Assembly (NCBI GenBank): GCA_963545585.1
Contig: CAUUKX010000077.1
Coordinates: 1 to 10,178, forward strand
Length of the DNA: 10,178 nucleotides
Direction: 5' to 3'
DNA from: W11650 sp963545585
GTDB lineage: Bacteria; Bacillota; Clostridia; Lachnospirales; Vallitaleaceae
Each line of letters starts with the position of its first letter. Positions within the stretch are counted from its first letter, which is position 1. Positions 1-5,576 of the stretch are shown in pieces. The translations under genes and the position numbers were made by a program. The notes under the pieces are model-generated. The model searched no databases. It had not been told where the DNA came from and worked only from the letters and a program-made list of their open reading frames with translations.

Positions 1-104
1 AGCATGAGTAAGGAGCTGTTTTTGTGAAAAAACGGCGGATTACGAATGATTTTGTTAGGATTGCGGGAGGCGAAAGCTGGAGCAATCCGGTATAGTTGGT
101 TTGT
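1..104 (+). other. Leader upstream of the tRNA cluster with possible gene tail and a tiny ORF
   Basis: Frame 1 is open from the window edge to a TGA at 25-27, so the last few codons of an upstream gene could lie here, but nine codons cannot prove it. A GTG at 24, preceded by AAGGAG at 10-15, opens a 23-codon frame that stops at 93-95; it resembles nothing I recognise. The 3' part of this frame also contains an inverted repeat, GGATTGC (58-64) and GCAATCC (82-88), with a GCGAAAGC tetraloop-like motif inside. No convincing promoter is visible ahead of the first tRNA, so the tRNAs may be co-transcribed with something upstream. Confidence 0.25.
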
Positions 105-177
105 AGGGGTATAGTTCAGTTGGTAGAACGTCGGTCTCCAAAACCGGATGTCGTGGGTTCGAGTCCTACTACCCCTG
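105..177 (+). tRNA. tRNA-Trp (CCA anticodon)
   Basis: The acceptor arm AGGGGTA (105-111) pairs with TACCCCT (170-176), and G177 is the discriminator base usual for bacterial tRNA-Trp. The anticodon stem closes a seven-base loop CTCCAAA (136-142) with anticodon CCA at 138-140. The T arm contains GGTTCGAGTCC. The 3' CCA is not encoded and must be added after transcription. It is the first gene of a four-tRNA cluster. Trp-specific identity rests on the anticodon and is secure. Confidence 0.97.
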
Positions 178-190
178 TTAGTGACTTTTT

Positions 191-264
191 GGCCCAATGG
201 TTCAGTCGGTTAGAACGCCGCCCTGTCACGGCGGAGGTCAGGGGTTCGAGTCCCCTTTGGGTCG
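191..264 (+). tRNA. tRNA-Asp (GTC anticodon)
   Basis: The acceptor arm GGCCCAA (191-197) pairs with TTGGGTC (257-263), with one G-U pair, followed by discriminator G264. The anticodon stem CCGCC/GGCGG encloses the loop CTGTCAC (223-229), giving anticodon GTC at 225-227. No CCA is encoded. Only three bases separate it from the next tRNA, so the two are certainly cut from one transcript. Confidence 0.97.
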
Positions 265-267
265 TAT

Positions 268-340
268 GGGCGCTTAGCTCAGCTGGGAGAGCACCTGCCT
301 TACAAGCAGGGGGTCACAGGTTCGAGCCCTGTAGCGCCCA
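268..340 (+). tRNA. tRNA-Val (TAC anticodon)
   Basis: The acceptor arm GGGCGCT (268-274) pairs perfectly with AGCGCCC (333-339), followed by discriminator A340. The stem CCTGC/GCAGG holds the loop CTTACAA (299-305) with anticodon TAC at 301-303. The D arm (AGCTCAGCTGGGAGAGC) and T arm (GGTTCGAGCCC) are canonical. No CCA is encoded. Confidence 0.97.
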
Positions 341-482
341 TTTGAAAATAGTAACGGTTGTTTTTTGCTGGTGCGTTTTTGAAATTATTTAAAGTTTGGT
401 CAAGTCATTTGTAATTTAGCGAAATACCGAATGACGATATAGGTTAAATGCCTGTTTGCCTGAATGGGAATCAATTTAATAT

Positions 483-556
483 GGCGATGTAGCTCAGCTG
501 GCTAGAGCATGCGGTTCATACCCGCAGTGTCGGAGGTTCAAGTCCTCTCATCGCTA
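483..556 (+). tRNA. tRNA-Met, elongator (CAT anticodon)
   Basis: The acceptor arm GGCGATG (483-489) pairs with CATCGCT (549-555), with a G-U first pair, and A556 is the discriminator. The stem TGCGG/CCGCA encloses the loop TTCATAC (515-521), giving anticodon CAT at 517-519. The paired first base and the lack of a GGG/CCC anticodon stem argue against the initiator tRNA. The body resembles Bacillus elongator tRNA-Met more than the lysidine-modified tRNA-Ile(CAT), so elongator Met is the best call. It lies 142 bases after tRNA-Val with no terminator visible between them, so it may be on the same transcript. No CCA is encoded. Confidence 0.9.
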
Positions 557-558
557 CG

Positions 559-597
559 AAAAAAGCTTATCGGGATTAAAACTGGTAAGCTTTTTTG
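559..597 (+). terminator. Intrinsic terminator of the tRNA cluster
   Basis: A 13-bp stem (559-571 with 584-596, one G-U pair) with a 12-base loop starts just after tRNA-Met. Its 3' arm ends in six T residues and its 5' arm begins with six A residues, so it could also work on the other strand. Confidence 0.85.
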
Positions 598-906
598 TGA
601 TGGCGAAAAAATTGGATAAGGATAGTAGAGTCAATAAATTAGTATTTTTGTTTGTTTAACGCCGGGTGTTAAATTTAAAATAGAGTAGACAGCCAATATT
701 TATTGAAAGAGAATCATTTTTATTAAAACAATTTATATATTTTTAGATTATGTTTACTTTATTTTGTTTAGAAAAATAGCCGAAAATAAAAAAATAAACA
801 AAAAAATAGAAGAATATATAGTTATATTGCGAATAGATTATTTATAAAAATAGTAATAAAATAAAATTGGAAACAAGAATTGCTGATTAGGAAGTGAGGA
901 GCAGAT
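598..906 (+). other. A/T-rich intergenic region upstream of the lipoprotein
   Basis: No coding frame or RNA gene is visible in these roughly 310 bases. The stretch 770-860 is nearly pure A/T with long A runs on the plus strand. A weak promoter candidate for the lipoprotein is TTGCGA (827-832) and TAGTAA (851-856) with an 18-base spacer, but in such A/T-rich DNA this could be chance. A good ribosome binding site, GAGGAG, lies at 896-901, five bases before the ATG. Confidence 0.4.
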
Positions 907-1506
907 ATGAAAAAGAAAAATCTATTTGCTTTAGGGGTTGCAGTTGTTGTTCTGACGGCCTGTCAGTCAGCGGGGTCAAAGCAAGAGAATACCCGCTGGT
1001 TTGCTGAGGGGCAGGCGGAACTGAAAATTTTGGCGGGCAGTTATCAAGATTTATTGAGAGAAACGCAGGTATTGGCTGAGGTTTTGGTTTTAGATGAAAA
1101 AGAAGATACGCCGGTTGCCGTGTCAGATGGGACTACCAGTTATGGCGTGACCAAAACAATGGTTAAGGTAATGAAAATTCTGAAAAATGAAAAGGAAGTG
1201 GCAGTAGGTGATAAAATTTATGTGTGGGAAGATTATTTTTTAACAAAAAATAAGCAGGGGCAGGAATATTATAGTACAATCGAGGGTTATCGGCCGATGA
1301 CAGTGGGGGAGAAGTATTATTTATTCCTGAAAGAAAACGGTGAAGGCGTTTATGAAAGCGAATTTTCGATTACCGGCTGTTATCAGGGAAAATATGCGGT
1401 TAAAGATTTGAAAAAAGAAGATTTTACAGAAATTGAGTTTGGCGAGGGCGGCCGCGAAGCCTATGTTGAATTGCTGAAGGATGTGAAAGGGAACTTGGAA
1501 TTTTAA
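907..1506 (+). CDS. Secreted lipoprotein of unknown function
   Basis: This 199-residue protein begins with a classic lipoprotein signal: Lys3-5, a hydrophobic stretch at residues 6-15, then the lipobox L16-T17-A18-C19. It should therefore be diacylated on Cys19 and anchored to the outer face of the membrane. The mature part has a central segment (about residues 50-145) with the pattern of a small beta-barrel: alternating hydrophobics around TKTMVKVMKILKN, GDKIYVWED and MTVGEKYYLFLKENG. Similar segments occur in many uncharacterised Firmicutes lipoproteins, but I cannot name a family. The start is fixed by GAGGAG five bases upstream. A terminator follows within 70 bases and the next gene is unrelated, so it is probably transcribed alone. 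Being secreted and a lipoprotein is well supported; its role is unknown. Confidence 0.85.
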   Translation: MKKKNLFALGVAVVVLTACQSAGSKQENTRWFAEGQAELKILAGSYQDLLRETQVLAEVLVLDEKEDTPVAVSDGTTSYGVTKTMVKVMKILKNEKEVAVGDKIYVWEDYFLTKNKQGQEYYSTIEGYRPMTVGEKYYLFLKENGEGVYESEFSITGCYQGKYAVKDLKKEDFTEIEFGEGGREAYVELLKDVKGNLEF

Positions 1507-1573
1507 GAAGCGGTAATGCGGTGAGAACGGCGCTTACATTTGATATATTGTCATGCTTAGTTTTTATCAGTAT

Positions 1574-1605
1574 AAAAGAGTTTGCAGAAATTGCAGGCTC
1601 TTTTT
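1574..1605 (+). terminator. Intrinsic terminator after the lipoprotein gene
   Basis: The arm 1574-1586 (starting AAAAGAG) pairs with 1592-1604 (ending CTCTTTT), with two G-U pairs and a GAAAT loop. A T-rich tail continues to about 1614. It lies 68 bases beyond the lipoprotein stop codon. Confidence 0.85.
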
Positions 1606-1659
1606 GCTTTCTTTCAAAAGATAGGCTCATTTGAATTACTTACCATTTACCTAAAATGA

Positions 1660-1791
1660 AGCAAAGAAACGCTTGACCGCTCCGTGAAAAAAACTCTCAC
1701 CCTGCCCCAGTGGCTGAATGAACGAGCCGAGAGGCAGGGAATTAATTTTTCCCAGACCTTACAGGAAGCATTGCTGCATAAAATCATTTAA
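1660..1791 (+). pseudogene. C-terminal remnant of a HicB-type antitoxin
   Basis: A 43-codon frame ends at TAA 1789-1791 and reads ...KKTLTLPQWLNERAERQG followed by INFSQTLQEALLHKII. This is the C-terminal ribbon-helix-helix segment typical of HicB antitoxins, which bind their own promoter and neutralise the HicA mRNA interferase. In family members it follows an N-terminal RNase-H-like domain of roughly 80-100 residues. Here the frame is closed by a TGA at 1657-1659, the N-terminal domain is absent, and no hicA-like gene is beside it. A GTG at 1684 could start a 35-residue peptide, but no ribosome binding site precedes it. The most likely reading is decay of a former toxin-antitoxin locus. A functional mini-antitoxin or orphan DNA-binding peptide is possible but less likely. 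Confidence 0.7.
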
Positions 1792-1896
1792 ACAGCCGGA
1801 TAACGGGGAATGAGCAGCTTGCCTGCATAAGTGCAGCATGATGTGCCTTTCGCAGTTTAAATATTTTCAGAGACAGTAGTAAAAATAAAAAATTTA

Positions 1897-1905
1897 TGTT
1901 ATAAT
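1897..1905 (+). promoter_or_regulatory. Extended -10 promoter for glgB
   Basis: TGTTATAAT is a perfect -10 hexamer (1900-1905) with the TGn extension. The -35 position (TAGTAA at 1877-1882, 17-base spacer) is poor, as is common for extended -10 promoters. Transcription would start near 1912, leaving an untranslated leader of about 240 bases before glgB. Confidence 0.6.
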
Positions 1906-1911
1906 AATTCT

Positions 1912-2149
1912 TGTAAGTATTGCAGAGAAAAAGTCATATTTTAATGATATTTTTGTTAAAACAGACCGGCTTATCAAAACGATTTTGGGGTTTTGAGAGA
2001 AATGCTTTCTGCATCTGGATATCCGGGCTTCAAAGGAAAACAGCATGCGGGATATTCCAGCGGCTGAATGGCAGGTTTGGCTTACTCTGCATTTAGGCAA
2101 GGGCTATGGTTTCTATATGGCTGCGAAAGGAATTAGGGAGGATGTATTT
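1912..2149 (+). other. Long untranslated leader of glgB
   Basis: This stretch lies between the predicted start of transcription and the glgB ATG. Small hairpins are visible: CAAAAC/GTTTTG (1975-1980 with 1990-1995) and AGAAA/TTTCT (1998-2002 with 2006-2010). No known riboswitch core or terminator/antiterminator pair is recognisable. A frame in phase with glgB is open from an ATG at 2045, which has a weak AAAGG element upstream, and would add 35 residues to GlgB. Confidence 0.35.
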
Positions 2150-4333
2150 ATGAAAGAGTATATTAATATTGAAGAAATGAATGAGCTGACTGGAGCCAGA
2201 CATGCCGATCCTCATCATATTTTAGGCATTCATCCGTGGGAGGGAAAATATTATATTAACGCCTATCAGCCTTTTGCTAAAACCATTTCGGCAGTGGACA
2301 AAAAGACCGGGCAGACGATAGAACTGGAAAAAGTAAGAGAGAACGGCTTTTTTACGGTTGAGCTGCCAGAGAAAATAGACTATGAACTGCATTATACCGA
2401 TCATCAGGACAATGCCTGGGTCAGGGAAGACCCATATAGCTTTGCGCCGGTGATTAGCGATTTGGATAAATATCTGTTTGCGCAGGGCAATCATTATCAG
2501 ATTTATGAAAAGTTGGGCGCACATATTACGGAAGTAAACGGAGTGAAGGGTGTGCTGTTTGCCGTCTGGGCACCCAATGCCGTCCGAGTTTCGGTGGTCG
2601 GTAATTTCTGTGGCTGGGACGGTCGGATTTTCCCGATGCGCCGGCTTCCGGAGTGTGGTATTTTTGAATTGTTTATCCCGCAGCTGGGAGAAAATGAGCA
2701 TTATAAATATGAAATTCGGACGCAGGAGGGCTATGTTTTTGAAAAATATGACCCCTATGGCGTTTATGCCGAAAAAAGACCGGAAACGGCCTCTATCACT
2801 TTTGACATCAATCGCTATCAGTGGCAGGATGAGGAATGGCGCAAAACCAAGGAAAAAAAGGATGCCTTAAATTCGCCGCTGTCGATTTATGAACTGCATT
2901 TGGGCTCATGGCGGCGAAATGGCGAAAACGGCTTTTTAAATTATCGGCAGCTGGCCGAGGAACTGACGGAATATATTAAGGAAATGGAATATACACATGT
3001 CGAGTTGATGCCAGTGACGGAGCATCCGCTGGATGCTTCTTGGGGTTATCAGGTAACGGGCTATTATGCACCGACCTCGCGCTTCGGTACGCCGGAAGAT
3101 TTTATGTATTTTGTAGATTACCTGCATCAGCATGGCATTGGTGTCATCTTGGACTGGGTGCCGGCACATTTCCCCAAGGACGCACATGGCTTGATTCGGT
3201 TTGACGGAACGGCGCTGTACGAGCATGCCGATAGGCGGCAGGGCGAGCATCCGCACTGGGGAACTTTGATTTACAACTACGGCCGCAATGAAGTAAAGAA
3301 CTTCTTGATTGCCAATGCCTTATACTGGATTGAGAAATTTCACATCGACGGACTGCGGGTTGATGCAGTGGCTTCGATGCTGTATCTGGACTACGGCAAG
3401 GAAAGCGGCGAATGGATTCCGAATCCGCACGGCGGCAAGGAAAACTTAGATGCGATTGAGTTTTTCAAGCATTTAAACTCCATCGTTTATCAGAGAAATC
3501 CGCAGGCGATGATGATTGCTGAGGAATCGACCTCCTGGCACGGTGTGTCCCGGCCGACGGATATGGGCGGTTTGGGCTTCGGCTTTAAATGGAATATGGG
3601 CTGGATGAATGATTTCCTGCGCTATATTGAAAAAGAGCCGATTCATCGCAAATACCATCATCACGATTTGACTTTCAGCATGATTTATGCTTATACGGAA
3701 AACTTTATTTTGGTGCTGAGCCATGATGAGGTGGTGCATGGCAAGGGTTCCATGATTGGTAAAATGCCGGGCGATTACTGGCAAAAGTTTGCCAATCTCC
3801 GCTGTGCTTACGGCTTTATGTACGGTCATCCCGGCAAAAAGCTGCTGTTTATGGGCGGTGAGTTCGGACAGTTTGATGAATGGAGCGAGAATAAGAGTTT
3901 GGACTGGAATCTGCTGGAATACGATAAGCACCGGCAGTTGAAAGAGTATGTTCGGGATTTGAACGTATTGTACCGGAAAGAACCGGCGCTGTGGCAGATG
4001 GATTATAATTATCTGGGCTTTGAATGGATTAATTGTCAGGACTCGGAGGAAAGTATCGTTTCCTTTGTCCGCAAGGCCGATAATCCGAATGACTGTATCG
4101 TGGTGGTTAGTAATTTTACGCCGGTGCCCAAGACTTTGCACCGGATCGGTGTGCCGTATGAAGGCGTATACACCGAAATTTTAAACAGCGATGATGTCAA
4201 ATACGGCGGCAGCGGTATCTGCAATGAAAAGCCGATTCACAGCGAAATGATTCCGTATGACGGCAAGGAGTACTCGATTGGCCTGAAGGTTTCGCCGCTG
4301 GCAACGATTGTGTTTAAGTACAGCCAGTTTTAA
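2150..4333 (+). CDS. glgB: 1,4-alpha-glucan (glycogen) branching enzyme
   Basis: GlgB cuts alpha-1,4 glucan chains and rejoins them by alpha-1,6 links, creating branches during cytoplasmic glycogen synthesis (EC 2.4.1.18). The 727-residue protein has an N-terminal beta module (about 1-110), a CBM48-like module with FAVWAPNAVRVSVVGNF near residue 137, the GH13 barrel (about 245-600) and a C-terminal beta domain. The four GH13 motifs are present: DWVPAHF at 335-341, GLRVD with nucleophile D405, AEEST with acid/base E458, and LSHDE with transition-state stabiliser D526. These numbers coincide with the E. coli enzyme (D405, E458, D526; 728 residues). The start at 2150 is set by GGGAGG at 2136-2141, eight bases upstream; an upstream in-frame ATG at 2045 has only a weak site. 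Length and motifs are intact. No other glycogen gene is adjacent, so it appears to be transcribed alone. Confidence 0.97.
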   Translation: MKEYINIEEMNELTGARHADPHHILGIHPWEGKYYINAYQPFAKTISAVDKKTGQTIELEKVRENGFFTVELPEKIDYELHYTDHQDNAWVREDPYSFAPVISDLDKYLFAQGNHYQIYEKLGAHITEVNGVKGVLFAVWAPNAVRVSVVGNFCGWDGRIFPMRRLPECGIFELFIPQLGENEHYKYEIRTQEGYVFEKYDPYGVYAEKRPETASITFDINRYQWQDEEWRKTKEKKDALNSPLSIYELHLGSWRRNGENGFLNYRQLAEELTEYIKEMEYTHVELMPVTEHPLDASWGYQVTGYYAPTSRFGTPEDFMYFVDYLHQHGIGVILDWVPAHFPKDAHGLIRFDGTALYEHADRRQGEHPHWGTLIYNYGRNEVKNFLIANALYWIEKFHIDGLRVDAVASMLYLDYGKESGEWIPNPHGGKENLDAIEFFKHLNSIVYQRNPQAMMIAEESTSWHGVSRPTDMGGLGFGFKWNMGWMNDFLRYIEKEPIHRKYHHHDLTFSMIYAYTENFILVLSHDEVVHGKGSMIGKMPGDYWQKFANLRCAYGFMYGHPGKKLLFMGGEFGQFDEWSENKSLDWNLLEYDKHRQLKEYVRDLNVLYRKEPALWQMDYNYLGFEWINCQDSEESIVSFVRKADNPNDCIVVVSNFTPVPKTLHRIGVPYEGVYTEILNSDDVKYGGSGICNEKPIHSEMIPYDGKEYSIGLKVSPLATIVFKYSQF

Positions 4334-4451
4334 AGGCAAAAGCACGGTTTCGTATATGCCGGATTCGTGCGCGGTTTTTGAGGATTGACGCTTTGGCGGT
4401 GCAAGAAATGATTTTTGCTTAGGTCGGATCGTTGATAAAAAATAAGTTTTT

Positions 4452-4481
4452 AGCCGGTGGGGTGTTCCTGCCGGCTTTTTG
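4452..4481 (+). terminator. Intrinsic terminator after glgB
   Basis: The arm AGCCGGTGGG (4452-4461) pairs with CCTGCCGGCT (4467-4476), with two G-U pairs and loop GTGTT, followed by a T run to 4480. A weaker hairpin with a T tail (GCACG...CGTGC, around 4341-4377) lies closer to the glgB stop. Confidence 0.85.
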
Positions 4482-4494
4482 TAGGGGAAATTTT

Positions 4495-4518
4495 GGAATT
4501 TTTTTCAAAAAAAATTCC
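4495..4518. repeat. A/T palindrome upstream of the merR promoter
   Basis: GGAATTTTTTT (4495-4505) is complementary to AAAAAAATTCC (4508-4518) with a two-base centre. It sits 10 bases ahead of the -35 hexamer of the regulator. Its A and T tracts could act as a promoter UP element or bend the DNA; it lacks the T tail expected of a terminator. Confidence 0.5.
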
Positions 4519-4528
4519 CTAAAAGGGC

Positions 4529-4559
4529 TTGACTATAACATAACGGAATAGTTTATACT
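4529..4559 (+). promoter_or_regulatory. MerR-type promoter with 19-bp spacer and operator dyad
   Basis: TTGACT (4529-4534) and TATACT (4554-4559) are separated by 19 bases, longer than the usual 17 and characteristic of promoters activated by MerR-family proteins through DNA untwisting. The spacer region holds a dyad ACTAT (4532-4536) / ATAGT (4548-4552) centred at 4542. The regulator gene starts 23 bases downstream, so autoregulation is the natural inference. Confidence 0.75.
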
Positions 4560-4581
4560 AAAATTGTCAGGAGGTGATTCG

Positions 4582-5319
4582 ATGTATTTGATTAAAAAGG
4601 TCAGTGAAATCAGTGGTGTATCGGTGCGCACTTTACATCATTATGATGAGATTGGATTATTATCCCCCCGCAAACAGAAAAATGGATACAGATATTATTC
4701 AGAAGAGGATATGTCAATTTTGCAGACGATATTATTCTATAAATATTTGGGGTTTTCTTTGAAGCGGATAAAAGAATTGCTGAAAACAGGGGATGATGAG
4801 CTGCTGCCTCATTTAAGAAAGCAGCTGACCTTAATGCAAACGGAAAAGCAAAGACTTCTAATCCTGATAGCCACTTTAGAAAAAACAATTGAGTCGGAGG
4901 AAAGGAGAACTACTATGTCGACCAAAGAAAAGTTTAACGGCTTTACCTATCAGGACAATCAGAGATATAAGCAAGCCGCAATGGATAAGTACGGCAAGGA
5001 AGTTGTGGAGAAGGCGCTGGAAAGGCAAAAAGGAAAAGAGCAGGAAATTACAGATGGGTTTAATCAAATTTTCTTTGCTTTTTCGGAAAATATGGGCAAC
5101 GGATTAAAAGCTGTGGCCAAAGAAAATGTAGAATTAGCCAAGAACTTACAGGAACATCTGTGCAAATATTGTTTTGACTGTTCTAATAAAGTATTTTCCA
5201 GCATTGGTTATGGTTACGCCCAAGATCCAGAGTTTAAGAAAAACATAGATCAATTTGGCGCAGGAACGGCGCAGTATGTGTGCGATGCTATTCAGCGGTA
5301 TGTAAGTGAAAAAAAGTAA
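4582..5319 (+). CDS. MerR-family regulator with TipAS-type ligand-binding domain
   Basis: The 245-residue protein has an N-terminal MerR winged-helix domain (about 2-72: IKKVSEISGVSVRTLHHYDEIGLL, wing with NGYRYYSEEDM), a dimerisation coiled coil (about 75-108) and a C-terminal TipAS-like domain (about 113-245) ending in GYAQDPEFKKNIDQFGAGTAQY. TipAS domains are globin-like pockets that bind hydrophobic antibiotics such as thiopeptides in TipAL, or mediate drug responses in Mta-type activators. Cysteines are at 194, 197, 200 and 234; whether one matches the ligand-linking cysteine of TipAL I cannot tell. AGGAGGTGAT (4569-4578) fixes the ATG at 4582, although a TTG at 4564 is in frame. A second AAAGGAG at 4901-4907 precedes Met112, right at the domain boundary. 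The 19-bp-spacer promoter suggests self-activation. The ligand and any target genes beyond itself are unknown; no transporter lies beside it. Confidence 0.92.
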   Translation: MYLIKKVSEISGVSVRTLHHYDEIGLLSPRKQKNGYRYYSEEDMSILQTILFYKYLGFSLKRIKELLKTGDDELLPHLRKQLTLMQTEKQRLLILIATLEKTIESEERRTTMSTKEKFNGFTYQDNQRYKQAAMDKYGKEVVEKALERQKGKEQEITDGFNQIFFAFSENMGNGLKAVAKENVELAKNLQEHLCKYCFDCSNKVFSSIGYGYAQDPEFKKNIDQFGAGTAQYVCDAIQRYVSEKK

Positions 5320-5369
5320 AAGACCGAATCGGAAAGCGATAGAGAGAAAAGATTTCCATTCAGGCAAGG

Positions 5370-5405
5370 GGCTCATAATTCGTTAAAGTTGACGAATTAT
5401 GAGCC
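5370..5405. terminator. Strong 14-bp hairpin between the regulator and the ATPase, probable terminator
   Basis: GGCTCATAATTCGT (5370-5383) pairs perfectly with ACGAATTATGAGCC (5392-5405) around an eight-base loop. It lies 50 bases after the regulator stop. The tail on the plus strand (TTGGTTTAG) is only moderately T-rich, so termination is likely but not certain; a protein-binding palindrome is the alternative. Confidence 0.55.
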
Positions 5406-5450
5406 TTGGTTTAGAATAGTAAAGCAAACAAATAGAGAAAAAAATAAGGC

Positions 5451-5566
5451 TGTCTTGCCTATAGAACAAAAAAATATTAATTTTGTCTTGATTATAAGAC
5501 AAAAAAATCAATAAATGTCTTGTCTAAAAGACAAAAATAATATATAATTGTCTTGTAGACAGGACG
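5451..5566 (+). promoter_or_regulatory. Array of four phased TGTCTT operator-like boxes
   Basis: TGTCTT occurs at 5451, 5484, 5516 and 5549, that is at intervals of 33, 32 and 33 bases, about three helical turns. Boxes 2 and 3 are perfect inverted repeats with identical geometry: TGTCTT, six bases, AAGACA (5484-5501 and 5516-5533). Box 1 is an imperfect version ending AGAACA (5451-5468). Box 4 ends AGGACG in that geometry but contains a tighter dyad TGTCT-TGT-AGACA (5549-5561). The units also share A-rich linkers, so they form a degenerate tandem repeat. Box 3 covers the -35 and spacer of the ATPase promoter and box 4 covers the start of transcription, as expected of a repressor or cooperative regulator site. 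The binding protein is unknown. Confidence 0.75.
5520..5548 (+). promoter_or_regulatory. Sigma-A-type promoter of the AAA+ ATPase
   Basis: TTGTCT (5520-5525) and a perfect TATAAT (5543-5548) are spaced by 17 bases. Transcription would start near 5555, leaving only about 22 bases before the ATG at 5577. The -35 lies inside box 3 of the TGTCTT array and the start point inside box 4. Confidence 0.75.
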
Positions 5567-5576
5567 GTGAATAAAA

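Noticed and set aside
96..392. 98-codon plus-strand open frame
   Set aside because: It runs through three clear tRNA genes, so the apparent peptide is a translation of structural RNA.
1912..2149. Riboswitch in the glgB leader
   Set aside because: The hairpins are short and no conserved riboswitch core or terminator/antiterminator pair is recognisable.
5451..5566. CRISPR array
   Set aside because: The spacing is regular, but only six to seven bases are strictly repeated, the linkers are A-rich and similar to each other rather than unique spacers, and the array overlaps a promoter.
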